Source: Cellulomonas edaphi
GTDB taxonomy: Bacteria; Actinomycetota; Actinomycetes; Actinomycetales; Cellulomonadaceae
NCBI RefSeq assembly: GCF_030362815.1
Contig: NZ_JAUCGR010000002.1
Span: 558,001 to 622,000, forward strand
DNA: 64,000 nt
Direction: 5' to 3'
Shown one piece after another: positions 42,228 through 49,359 of the stretch; the stretch's first letter is position 1, and each line of letters opens with the position of its first letter. The notes under the pieces are model-generated. The model was not told the DNA's origin, made no database searches, and was given only the letters and a program-made list of their open reading frames with translations. The position numbers and the translations under genes are program-made.

Positions 42228-43490
42228 ATGCCCAGCTCCACACCCCCGGCCCAGAGGTCGGCCGCGGCCACCCCGGTCGCCGGCTCGACGCGCCGGCCGG
42301 CGCCCGTCCGCAGGGTCGCGATCCCCGCCCACGGCGGGCCCGAGACGCAGCGCCGCGTGCGGGACGGGGCGGGACTTCTGGCCGCCGCGGCCATGCGCCG
42401 GCTCGACGACGACCTGGACTGGTACCGCACGCTGCCCGCCGAGGACCGCTCCTGGGTGGGGCTCGTGGCCCAGGCCGGTATCACCGCATTCGTCACCTGG
42501 TACGCGGACCCGACGCGCCCTCCGCACGGCGTGGGTGACATCTTCGGCGCGGCGCCCCCTGAGCTGACCCGGTCCATCTCGCTGCAGCACACGCTGCAGC
42601 TGGTCCGCGTGGTCGTCGACGTCGTCGAGACGCACAGCGACCGGCTCGCCGCGCCCGGCGAGGAGCGCGAGCTGCGCGAGGCGGTGCTGCGCTACTCCCG
42701 CGAGGTCGCGTTTTCCGCCGCCGAGGTCTACGCGCGCGCCGCCGAGGTCCGTGGCGCGTGGGACGCCCGGCTCGAGGCGCTCGTCGTCGACGCCCTGGTG
42801 CGCGGCGACGTGGACGACTCCATGCGCTCGCGCGTGGCGGCACTGGGATGGAGCGGACGAGGATCCACGCTGGTCATGGTCGGGACCACGGCCTCCACGC
42901 TCGACGAGGTGCGCGCCTCCGACCTGCGCCGGGCGACGCGCCGAGCGGCCGACGACGCCCTGGTCGGCATCCAGGGGGACCGCCTCGTGGTGTTCCTGGG
43001 CGGCGTGGGCGACCTGCGCGCGGCTGCCGTGTCCCTGCTCCCGCGATTCGGCCCGGGGCCGGTGGTGCTGGGGCCCGTGGTGCAGGACCTCACCGACAGC
43101 GCGCGCTCGGCGCGCGCTGCGCTGGCCGGGCTCGCGGCGGCGGCAGCCTGGGAGCAGGCACCGCGGCCCGTCATGGCCGACGACCTGCTGCCCGAGCGGG
43201 TGCTCGTGGGCGACGCGGCCGCGCGGCGCACCCTGATCGCTCAGGCGTTCACGCCGCTGGCCGCCTCCCAGGGCTCGCTGCTGGAGACGCTCTCGGCCTA
43301 CCTCGGCACGGGCCGGTCGCTCGAGGCGGCGGCCCGGACCCTCTACGTGCACCCGAACACCGTGCGCTACCGTCTCAAGCGCGTGGCCGACGTCACGGGC
43401 TGGGACCCCCTGGACGCGCGCGAGTCGTACGTGCTGCAGACCGCGCTGGCGGTCGGTCGGCTCGATGCCGACCTCACGGAGCCTTTGTAG
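42228..43490 (+). CDS. fasR: PucR-type transcriptional regulator, FasR-like activator of fatty-acid synthesis
   Basis: A 420-residue regulator. A Pro/Ala-rich start of about 40 residues leads into a helical sensor region (LDDDLDWYRTLPAEDRSWVG near 62; ELTRSISLQHTLQLVRVVVD near 110). A central GGDEF-like/CdaR domain follows, and then a C-terminal PucR HTH (LSAYLGTGRSLEAAARTLYV followed by HPNTVRYRLKRV, about 350-390). Its place directly upstream of fabD-fabH-acpP-fabF matches FasR of Streptomyces, which activates that operon, so the same role is likely. The mycobacterial protein also called FasR is a TetR type and is a different protein. A TATGCT hexamer sits six bases before the ATG. Confidence 0.85.
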   Translation: MPSSTPPAQRSAAATPVAGSTRRPAPVRRVAIPAHGGPETQRRVRDGAGLLAAAAMRRLDDDLDWYRTLPAEDRSWVGLVAQAGITAFVTWYADPTRPPHGVGDIFGAAPPELTRSISLQHTLQLVRVVVDVVETHSDRLAAPGEERELREAVLRYSREVAFSAAEVYARAAEVRGAWDARLEALVVDALVRGDVDDSMRSRVAALGWSGRGSTLVMVGTTASTLDEVRASDLRRATRRAADDALVGIQGDRLVVFLGGVGDLRAAAVSLLPRFGPGPVVLGPVVQDLTDSARSARAALAGLAAAAAWEQAPRPVMADDLLPERVLVGDAAARRTLIAQAFTPLAASQGSLLETLSAYLGTGRSLEAAARTLYVHPNTVRYRLKRVADVTGWDPLDARESYVLQTALAVGRLDADLTEPL

Positions 43491-43493
43491 GAG

Positions 43494-43525
43494 ACGCACA
43501 AGGGCATCGGCGAAGGTTGGTGCGT
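43494..43525. promoter_or_regulatory. Inverted repeat between fasR and fabD
   Basis: ACGCAC (43494-43499) and GTGCGT (43520-43525) form a six-base inverted repeat around a 20-base spacer, in the 78-base gap before fabD. It could be a binding site for the FasR-like protein; the match is short and could be chance. Confidence 0.25.
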
Positions 43526-43568
43526 GCCGTGACCGGGTGAGCGCCCGACGGACGGGCAGAGTTGTCGG

Positions 43569-44552
43569 GTGCTCGTCGTCGCCTGCCCCGGTCAGGGTGC
43601 CCAGTCCCCCGGCATGCTCGCTCCCTGGCTGGAGCTTCCCGCGTTCGCGGACGCGATCGGCCGGGCCGCGCAGGTCACCGGCCTCGACCTGGTCGCCCAC
43701 GGCACCACGTCGGACGCCGACACCATCCGCGACACGGCCGTGGCCCAGCCGCTGCTTGTCGCCTCGGCGCTCGCGAGCCTGCGCGCGGTGCTCGACCTGA
43801 CCGCCGACGCGCCCCTGGGTGCCGCGATCGCGGGCTCGGTCGACGTCGCCGCCGGGCACTCGGTCGGCGAGCTCGCCGCTGCCGCCGTCGCGGGCGTGCT
43901 CACGGACGACGAGGCCCTCGCGCTCGTCACCGTCCGCGGCGCCGCCATGGCCCGCGCCGCGGCGGTCACGCCCACCGGGATGGCCGCCGTCCTCGGCGGC
44001 GACCCGGCCGAGGTGCTCGCCGCGCTCGACGCGCACGGCCTGGTGCCCGCCAACGTCAACGGCGGCGGACAGGTGGTGGCCGCCGGCACGCTCGACGCGA
44101 TCGCCGCCTTCGCCGCTGCGCCGCCCACGCGCGCCCGCGTCATCGCCCTGCAGGTGGCCGGCGCCTTCCACACCGAGCACATGGCACCCGCGGTCGCCGA
44201 GCTGCGCGACGCGGCGGCCGGCCTCGCGCCCCGGCAGCCCGCGCTCCGCCTGCTCACCAACCGCGACGGCTCGGTGGTGCCGGACGGCGCCGCGGCGCTG
44301 GACCTCATCGTCGCCCAGGTGGCCAACCCCGTGCGCTGGGACCTGTGCCAGGAGCAGCTCCTGTCGCTCGGCGTCACGGGCCTGCTGGAGGTGGCGCCCG
44401 GTGGCGTGCTCACCGGACTCGCCCGGCGTACGCTGCCCGGGATCGAGACGGTCGCCGTCAAGACCCCTGCCGACCTGGACGCCGCGCGTGACCTGGTCCG
44501 TCGGCACGCCGGCACGTCCACCCTCGCAAGCACCCAGGAGCAGTCGTCGTGA
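43569..44552 (+). CDS. fabD: Malonyl-CoA:ACP transacylase
   Basis: Moves malonyl from CoA to the acyl carrier protein, supplying the elongation unit for type II fatty-acid synthesis. The 327-residue protein has the quintet motif CPGQGAQSPGML at its start, the catalytic Ser in AAGHSVGELAAAA near residue 98, the malonyl-binding Arg region TVRGAAMARAA near 122, and the His in AGAFHTEHMAP near 200. It is the first gene of the fab cluster. Its stop overlaps the GTG of fabH (GTGA, 44549-44552). GTG 43569 has no ribosome-binding site but a CAGAGT hexamer lies six bases upstream. Confidence 0.96.
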   Translation: MLVVACPGQGAQSPGMLAPWLELPAFADAIGRAAQVTGLDLVAHGTTSDADTIRDTAVAQPLLVASALASLRAVLDLTADAPLGAAIAGSVDVAAGHSVGELAAAAVAGVLTDDEALALVTVRGAAMARAAAVTPTGMAAVLGGDPAEVLAALDAHGLVPANVNGGGQVVAAGTLDAIAAFAAAPPTRARVIALQVAGAFHTEHMAPAVAELRDAAAGLAPRQPALRLLTNRDGSVVPDGAAALDLIVAQVANPVRWDLCQEQLLSLGVTGLLEVAPGGVLTGLARRTLPGIETVAVKTPADLDAARDLVRRHAGTSTLASTQEQSS

Positions 44553-45553
44553 CGCGTCCCACCCTCACCCAGGCCACCGGCCCCGCCCACACCCGGATCC
44601 TCGGGCTCGGCGGCGTCCGCGGCGAGAACCTGGTGCCCAACGACGACCTGGTGGGCCCCATCGACTCGTCCGACGAGTGGATCCGCCAGCGCACCGGGAT
44701 CGTCACACGCAGCCGCGCCGGCGCGGGCACGGACGTGCTGGACCTGGCCGAGGCCGCCGCACGCCAGGCACTCGACCACGCGGGCCTGACCGGCGCCGAC
44801 ATCGACGCCGTCATCGTCTCCACCGTCACCTACTTCCACCAGACGCCCGCGGCGGCGGCGATCATCGCCGACCGCATCGGCGCGACCCCCGCGGCCGCCT
44901 TCGACATCTCGGCCGCGTGCGCCGGCTACTGCTACGGCATCGGGCAGGCAGACGCGCTGGTCCGCTCGGGCGCCGCCCGCAACGTGCTGGTCATCGGCGC
45001 GGAGAAGATGAGCGAGTTCGTCGACCCGGCCGACCGCACCATCTCCTTCCTGCTGGGTGACGGCGCCGGCGCCGTGGTGATCGGCCCGTCCGACACGCCG
45101 GGCATCGGCCCCACCGTGTGGGGCTCGGACGGCTCGCAGGCCCAGGCGATCCGGCAGACGCACTCCTGGATCGCGACGCGCGACGAGGCCGCCGGCTGGC
45201 CGACGCTGCGTCAGGAGGGCCAGTCGGTCTTCAAGTGGGCGGTGTGGCAGATGGCTCCCGTCGCGCAGAAGGCGCTCGACGCCGCGGGCATCACGGCCGA
45301 CGAGCTCGACGCGTTCATCCCGCACCAGGCCAACAACCGGATCATCGACCAGATGGTCAAGACGCTGAAGCTGCCCGACTCGGTGGTCGTCGCTCGCGAC
45401 ATCGTCGACACCGGCAACACCTCGGCCGCCTCGATCCCCCTGGCCACGGAGCGCCTGCTGCGCGAGGGCCAGGTCAGCAGCGGCGCGCTCGCGCTGCAGA
45501 TCGGCTTCGGCGCGGGACTGGTCTACGCCGCACAGGTCGTCGTCCTGCCGTAG
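44549..45553 (+). CDS. fabH: Beta-ketoacyl-ACP synthase III
   Basis: Starts each fatty-acid chain by condensing an acyl-CoA primer with malonyl-ACP; in actinomycetes it usually prefers branched primers. The 334-residue protein has the catalytic Cys in FDISAACAGYCYGI near residue 123, the His in DAFIPHQANNRI near 255 and the Asn in IVDTGNTSAASIPL near 288. SSDEWIRQRTGI near 45 and the closing GFGAGLVYAAQV are also family marks. Translation is coupled to fabD. It is followed by a 71-base gap carrying the ribosome-binding site of acpP. Confidence 0.96.
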   Translation: MTRPTLTQATGPAHTRILGLGGVRGENLVPNDDLVGPIDSSDEWIRQRTGIVTRSRAGAGTDVLDLAEAAARQALDHAGLTGADIDAVIVSTVTYFHQTPAAAAIIADRIGATPAAAFDISAACAGYCYGIGQADALVRSGAARNVLVIGAEKMSEFVDPADRTISFLLGDGAGAVVIGPSDTPGIGPTVWGSDGSQAQAIRQTHSWIATRDEAAGWPTLRQEGQSVFKWAVWQMAPVAQKALDAAGITADELDAFIPHQANNRIIDQMVKTLKLPDSVVVARDIVDTGNTSAASIPLATERLLREGQVSSGALALQIGFGAGLVYAAQVVVLP

Positions 45554-45624
45554 CACCGCTGTACCGTTCGTCCCGACACGTCCCAAGCACGTTCACGCAT
45601 CAACCGACACGAGGAGATAACCCC

Positions 45625-45879
45625 ATGGCGTACAGCGAGCAGGAGATCCTGGCCGGCCTGGCCGAGATCGTCAGCGAGGAGACCGGTCTGCCCACGGACT
45701 CCGTCCTGCCCGAGAAGTCGTTCACGGACGACCTGGACATCGACTCCCTGTCGATGATGACGATCGTCACCCTCGCCGAGGAGAAGTTCGACGTGCGCAT
45801 CCCCGACGACGAGGTCAAGAACCTCGCCACCGTGGGCGACGCCGTCTCGTTCATCGCGGGCGCGCAGGGCAAGGCCTGA
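45625..45879 (+). CDS. acpP: Acyl carrier protein
   Basis: An 84-residue four-helix carrier protein that holds growing fatty-acyl chains on a 4'-phosphopantetheine arm. The attachment Ser41 is in the motif DLDIDSLSMMTIV. Acidic helix II and the C-terminal VGDAVSFIAGAQ are normal. ATG 45625 follows GAGGAG with good spacing, one of the best ribosome-binding sites in the window, in keeping with the high level of this protein. A strong hairpin 17 bases after the stop may let acpP be made in excess of the next gene, fabF. Confidence 0.97.
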   Translation: MAYSEQEILAGLAEIVSEETGLPTDSVLPEKSFTDDLDIDSLSMMTIVTLAEEKFDVRIPDDEVKNLATVGDAVSFIAGAQGKA

Positions 45880-45895
45880 CGCAGCCCCACCGGGA

Positions 45896-45925
45896 ACGCC
45901 CCCGGGACCCCCGTCCCGGGGGCGT
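45896..45925 (+). terminator. Hairpin between acpP and fabF, possible attenuator
   Basis: A perfect 13-bp stem (45896-45908 with 45913-45925) closes a CCCC loop, between the acpP stop and the fabF ribosome-binding site. It lies inside an operon and has no T tract, so partial termination or protection of the acpP message from 3' decay are the likely effects. Confidence 0.6.
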
Positions 45926-45961
45926 CTCCCCCGCACCACCCCCCGCCGACCAGGAGCATCC

Positions 45962-47206
45962 ATGAGCCACCCGATCGACGTCGTCGTCACAGGACTGGGC
46001 GCCACCACGCCGCTGGGCGGTGACGTGCCCACCACCTGGGCCGCCGCACTCGCCGGCGAGTCCGGCGCCCGCCCGTTCGACCCCGAGTGGGTGGAGACGT
46101 TCGGCCTGCCCGTCACGTTCGCGGCGACCATCAAGGTCACGCCGGACGAGGTGCTCACCCGTCCCGAGATCAAGCGCATGGACCCCTCCGCGCAGTACGC
46201 GATCATCGCGGCGCGCGAGGCGTGGGCCGACGCGGGTGCCCCGGAGATCGACGGCGAGCGCCTCGGTGCCGTGGTGTCCTCCGGCATCGGCGGCATCTGG
46301 ACCACGCTCGAGGCCTGGGACACGCTGCGCGAGAAGGGCTCGCGCCGTGTGCTGCCCATGACCGTGCCCATGATGATGCCCAACTCCCCCACGGCGTACG
46401 TCTCGCTGGAGTTCGGGGCCAAGGCCGGCGCGCACGCGGTCGTCTCCGCCTGCGCGACGGGCGCCGAGGCGATCGGCTACGGCGTCGACATGATCCGGTC
46501 CGGTCGCGCCGACATCGTCATCGCCGGCGGCACCGAGGCGACCATCCACCCGATGCCCATCGCAGCCTTCGCCGCCTCGCGCACGCTGTCGCTGCGCAAC
46601 GACGACCCGCAGGCCGCGTCGCGTCCGTACGACGTCGACCGCGACGGCTTCGTCATCGGCGAGGGCGCGGGCGTGGTCGTGCTCGAGAGCGCCGCGCACG
46701 CCGCCGCTCGTGGCGCGCGCGTCTACGGCCGCATCGCCGGTGTCGGGCTCTCGGCCGACGGGTACCACATCACCTCTCCCGAGCCCTCGGGCGACGGGCA
46801 GATCCGCGCCATGAAGGCCGCCCTGGCCGAGTCCGACGTGACCGCCGCAGACGTGGTGCACGTCAACGCGCACGCCACCTCGACCGTGGTCGGCGACCTC
46901 ATCGAGGCCCGCTCCGTGCGCGGCGCGCTCGGCGAGGACTCCGACCACGTCGCCCTGTCGGCCACCAAGTCGATGACCGGTCACCTGCTGGGCGGCGCCG
47001 GAGCACTCGAGACGATCTTCACGGTGCTGGCCGTGCGCGACCGTCAGGCCCCGCCGACCATCAACGTCGAGACGCCCGACCCCGAGCTCGTGCTCGACCT
47101 GGTGCGGGACAAGCCGCGGCAGCTGCGCGACGGCGACGTCGCGGCGCTCAACAACTCCTTCGGCTTCGGCGGCCACAACGTGGCGCTGGTGGTCACCTCC
47201 GTCTGA
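45962..47206 (+). CDS. fabF: Beta-ketoacyl-ACP synthase II
   Basis: Extends the acyl chain by condensing acyl-ACP with malonyl-ACP. The 414-residue thiolase-fold enzyme has the catalytic Cys164 in HAVVSACATGAEAIGYG, the first His in VVHVNAHATSTVVGD near residue 302 and the second in NNSFGFGGHNVALVV near 405. It begins PIDVVVTGLGATTPLGG. AGGAG lies six bases before ATG 45962. It is the last gene of the fab cluster; a hairpin terminator follows. Confidence 0.96.
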   Translation: MSHPIDVVVTGLGATTPLGGDVPTTWAAALAGESGARPFDPEWVETFGLPVTFAATIKVTPDEVLTRPEIKRMDPSAQYAIIAAREAWADAGAPEIDGERLGAVVSSGIGGIWTTLEAWDTLREKGSRRVLPMTVPMMMPNSPTAYVSLEFGAKAGAHAVVSACATGAEAIGYGVDMIRSGRADIVIAGGTEATIHPMPIAAFAASRTLSLRNDDPQAASRPYDVDRDGFVIGEGAGVVVLESAAHAAARGARVYGRIAGVGLSADGYHITSPEPSGDGQIRAMKAALAESDVTAADVVHVNAHATSTVVGDLIEARSVRGALGEDSDHVALSATKSMTGHLLGGAGALETIFTVLAVRDRQAPPTINVETPDPELVLDLVRDKPRQLRDGDVAALNNSFGFGGHNVALVVTSV

Positions 47207-47225
47207 GCCACGCCCCGCAGCATGG

Positions 47226-47266
47226 CGAGAGCCCCGCCCCTGGGAGAACAGGGAGCGGGGCTCTCG
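47226..47266. terminator. Bidirectional hairpin between fabF and the DUF3145 gene
   Basis: A 12-bp outer stem, CGAGAGCCCCGC (47226-47237) with its complement (47255-47266), and an inner CCCTG/CAGGG pairing. It lies between two convergent genes and can end both transcripts. Confidence 0.75.
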
Positions 47267-47297
47267 TCCGTCGCCGGCCCCTCCGCCGGCGCAGTCG

Positions 47298-47798
47298 TCA
47301 GCCCACGCGGTGCAGCCACCGGACGGGCGCGCCTGCGCCCGCGTAGCGGAACGGCTCGAGCTCGTCGTCCCACGCCTGACCCAGCGCCAGGTCCAGCTCG
47401 GTCCGCAGGCGCTCCGGATCGGCGGCATGCTGCAGCGCGGCACGGATGCGGTCCTCCGGCACCACGACGTTGCCGTGCACGTCCGTCGCGGCGTGGAAGA
47501 TGCCCAGCTCCGGCGTGTGGCTCCAGCGCGAGCCGTCGACGCCGCGGCTGGCCTCCTCCGTCACCTCGTAGCGCAGGTGAGCCCAGCCGCGCAGCGCCGA
47601 CGCCAGGCGCGCGCCCGTGCCGGCCTCGCCCTGCCAGGAGTGCTCAGCGCGGAAGAACGAGGGCCCGGCGGGCTGCTCGGTCCAGTCGAACGCGACGCGT
47701 CCGCCCAGCACGTTTCCCGCCGCCCACTCGATGTGAGGGCACAGCGCACGGGGTGCAGAGTGCACGAAAAGAACACCGCGGGTGATCGCACCTGCCAT
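47298..47798 (-). CDS. DUF3145 family protein
   Basis: A 166-residue actinobacterial protein of unknown function. Typical parts: TRGVLFVHSAPRALCPHIEW near the start, FDWTEQPAGPSFFRAEHSWQ near 40, LRGWAHLRYEVTEEASRGVD near 70 and WSHTPELGIFHAATDVHGNV near 96, then VVPEDRIRAALQHA. It lacks a signal peptide and membrane segments. Genes of this family lie next to the fab cluster in several actinobacteria, hinting at a link with lipid synthesis, but nothing has been shown. ATG 47798 follows AGGAGG, deciding against the longer frame. Confidence 0.88.
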   Translation of the reverse strand: MAGAITRGVLFVHSAPRALCPHIEWAAGNVLGGRVAFDWTEQPAGPSFFRAEHSWQGEAGTGARLASALRGWAHLRYEVTEEASRGVDGSRWSHTPELGIFHAATDVHGNVVVPEDRIRAALQHAADPERLRTELDLALGQAWDDELEPFRYAGAGAPVRWLHRVG

Positions 47799-47938
47799 GT
47801 CGTCCTCCTGAAGCGGCTCGAGGTTCGTCTTCCCCAACGACCTCGTCCCGAACTGCGGGAGTACGCACGGTCTCGCGGCGTGCAGGAGCCACTATGCCCG
47901 ATGAATCCTTCCCGGGGCCAGTCACACGCCGACGGCGC

Positions 47939-48427
47939 TCAGAGCTGGTCGCGGATGGCCCTCATCGCCTTCTTGCGCACCGAGCGCTCGAGGCGGTCCA
48001 CGTAGAGCATGCCGTCCAGGTGGTCGACCTCGTGCTGCAGGCAGCGGGCCATGAGCTCGGTCCCCTCGACGACGACCTCCTTGCCGTCCAGGTCGGTGCC
48101 CACCACGCGGGCGTACCAGGCGCGGTGCGTGGGGTACCAGAGGCCCGGCACGGAGAGGCAGCCCTCGTCGCCGTCCTGGTACTCGTCCTCGGACATGTCC
48201 ACGATGACGGGGTTCAGCACGTAGCCGATCTCGTCGTCGATGTTCCACGAGAAAGCGCGCAGGCCCACGCCGATCTGGTTCGCCGCCAGTCCCGCGCGCC
48301 CGTCGTGGTCGACGGTCTCGAGCAGGTCCTCGACGAGCGAGCGCACGCGGTCGTCGATCGTGGTGATGGGGTCACAAGGGGTACGCAGGACGGGGTCGCC
48401 CACTGTCCTGATCTCACGCATGGCCAT
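47939..48427 (-). CDS. def: Peptide deformylase
   Basis: Removes the formyl group from the N-terminal methionine of new proteins; it works before methionine aminopeptidase, encoded at 25086-25955. The 162-residue metalloenzyme has all three motifs: [15 protein letters not shown] near residue 44, [13 protein letters not shown] near 86 (metal Cys) and [18 protein letters not shown] near 130 (two metal His and the catalytic Glu). The start at 48427 is GTG/ATG-rich ([12 protein letters not shown]); ATG 48421 is an alternative. It stands alone between DUF3145 and the BldC-like gene. Confidence 0.95.
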   Translation of the reverse strand: MAMREIRTVGDPVLRTPCDPITTIDDRVRSLVEDLLETVDHDGRAGLAANQIGVGLRAFSWNIDDEIGYVLNPVIVDMSEDEYQDGDEGCLSVPGLWYPTHRAWYARVVGTDLDGKEVVVEGTELMARCLQHEVDHLDGMLYVDRLERSVRKKAMRAIRDQL

Positions 48428-48476
48428 GCGTCGATCCTCCCATGACGCGGCCGCTGCACAGGTACCGGACGCACGG

Positions 48477-48506
48477 AGGGCCGGTGACGTCTACGTCACC
48501 GGCCCT
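48477..48506 (-). terminator. Hairpin downstream of the BldC-like gene
   Basis: A 13-14-bp perfect stem (AGGGCCGGTGACG with its complement at 48494-48506) with a very short TCTA loop. It lies 18 bases after the stop of the minus-strand gene and before def. Confidence 0.75.
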
Positions 48507-48524
48507 CGCGTCCTGCGAGCGGGG

Positions 48525-48740
48525 TCACTCCCCGGCGCGCTGCTGCGGGACACCGGTGAGGAGCTGACGCACCTCGGCCTCGTGGAAGCGGCGGTGGCCA
48601 CCGAGCGTGCGGACGGCGGACAGCTTGCCGGCCTGGGCCCAGCGGGTGACCGTCTTGGGGTCCACGCGGAAGAGGACTGCAACCTCGCCCGGCGTGAGCA
48701 GTGCGCCCTGCGAGAGGGGGGATTCGGTGTTGATCGCCAT
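48525..48740 (-). CDS. bldC: BldC-like MerR-type HTH regulator
   Basis: A 71-residue protein consisting of one winged HTH of the MerR type: LLTPGEVAVLFRVDPKTVTR, WAQAGKLSAVRTLGGHRRFH and EAEVRQLLTGVPQQ. The block from LFRVDPKTVTRWA to GGHRR is nearly the same as in Streptomyces BldC, a small developmental regulator that binds DNA cooperatively as asymmetric head-to-tail oligomers. What it controls in a non-sporulating relative is unknown. ATG 48740 has GGAG with seven-base spacing. A promoter with good spacing lies about 100 bases upstream, and a hairpin follows. Confidence 0.9.
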   Translation of the reverse strand: MAINTESPLSQGALLTPGEVAVLFRVDPKTVTRWAQAGKLSAVRTLGGHRRFHEAEVRQLLTGVPQQRAGE

Positions 48741-48840
48741 GATCGTTCTCCTGTCGTTCGGTAGCTCGGCTGACCCTGTAGGCCCCGTGGCTTTGCGTCC
48801 CCTCCTTGCAGAGGGTTTGCCGTTGTCGCTGACAATCAGA

Positions 48841-48878
48841 ACTATGCCCGAAACTGGACACGTGTGCAACAACGTTGT
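48841..48878 (-). promoter_or_regulatory. Promoter of the BldC-like gene with overlapping palindromes
   Basis: On the minus strand TTGCAC (48869-48864) and CATAGT (48846-48841) are separated by exactly 17 bases, giving a leader of about 95 bases. The spacer contains the palindrome ACACGTGT (48858-48865), and ACAACGTTGT (48869-48878) abuts the -35. Either could be an operator. Confidence 0.55.
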
Positions 48879-49158
48879 CCGCCCGATTCGCGCGCAAACG
48901 GGTGAAAAAAACTCACCACGTACCGGACGGACCGGACAGTGGCATGCCTCGGGAAACTAGCCAAGCGAACGCATGTTCATGCACGCGTGGCGCTGACCTG
49001 GACGGACGTCCGACTGTCGGTGCTTTTGGCGTCGATCCGAGGGGTGGCGGCGGTGTCTCAGGCCTTGGACCCCTAGGATCGTCCGTGCGGTCACGGCGTG
49101 ACCAAGATCGCACGGGCAGATGGTCACCAAGGCGACAAAACGCCGGTCGACCACGCCA
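48879..49158. other. Intergenic stretch upstream of the CAT tRNA
   Basis: About 280 bases between the promoter region of the BldC-like gene and the tRNA gene. No coding frame is convincing. The part near 48890-48920 is unusually A-rich for this chromosome (a run of seven A), and the tRNA promoter should lie in the last 60 bases, but no clear elements were identified. Confidence 0.5.
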
Positions 49159-49232
49159 GGGGCAGTAGCTCAGCCGGTCAGAGCAGCGGACTCATAATCC
49201 GTAGGTCGTGGGTTCAAGCCCCACCTGCCCCA
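49159..49232 (+). tRNA. tRNA with CAT anticodon (Met elongator or Ile2)
   Basis: A complete cloverleaf: acceptor GGGGCAG with CTGCCCC, D-arm GCTC-AGCCGGTCA-GAGC, anticodon stem GCGGA-CTCATAA-TCCGT with CAT in the centre, T-arm GTGGG-TTCAAGC-CCCAC. The discriminator base is A and CCA is not encoded. A CAT anticodon can be elongator methionine or, after lysidine modification, isoleucine for AUA; I cannot tell which. It is not the initiator tRNA, because positions 1 and 72 pair. Confidence 0.93.
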
Positions 49233-49359
49233 CCGATGTCACCTGCGGCCACACGGCTGCGGACGCGGACGCGGGATTCTCACGGCGAGCGCACGGCCCC
49301 ACCCGCGCCGCCGGCACCGAACGCGACTCCACGGGCCATGCCGACCTGGACTGCGCGAA

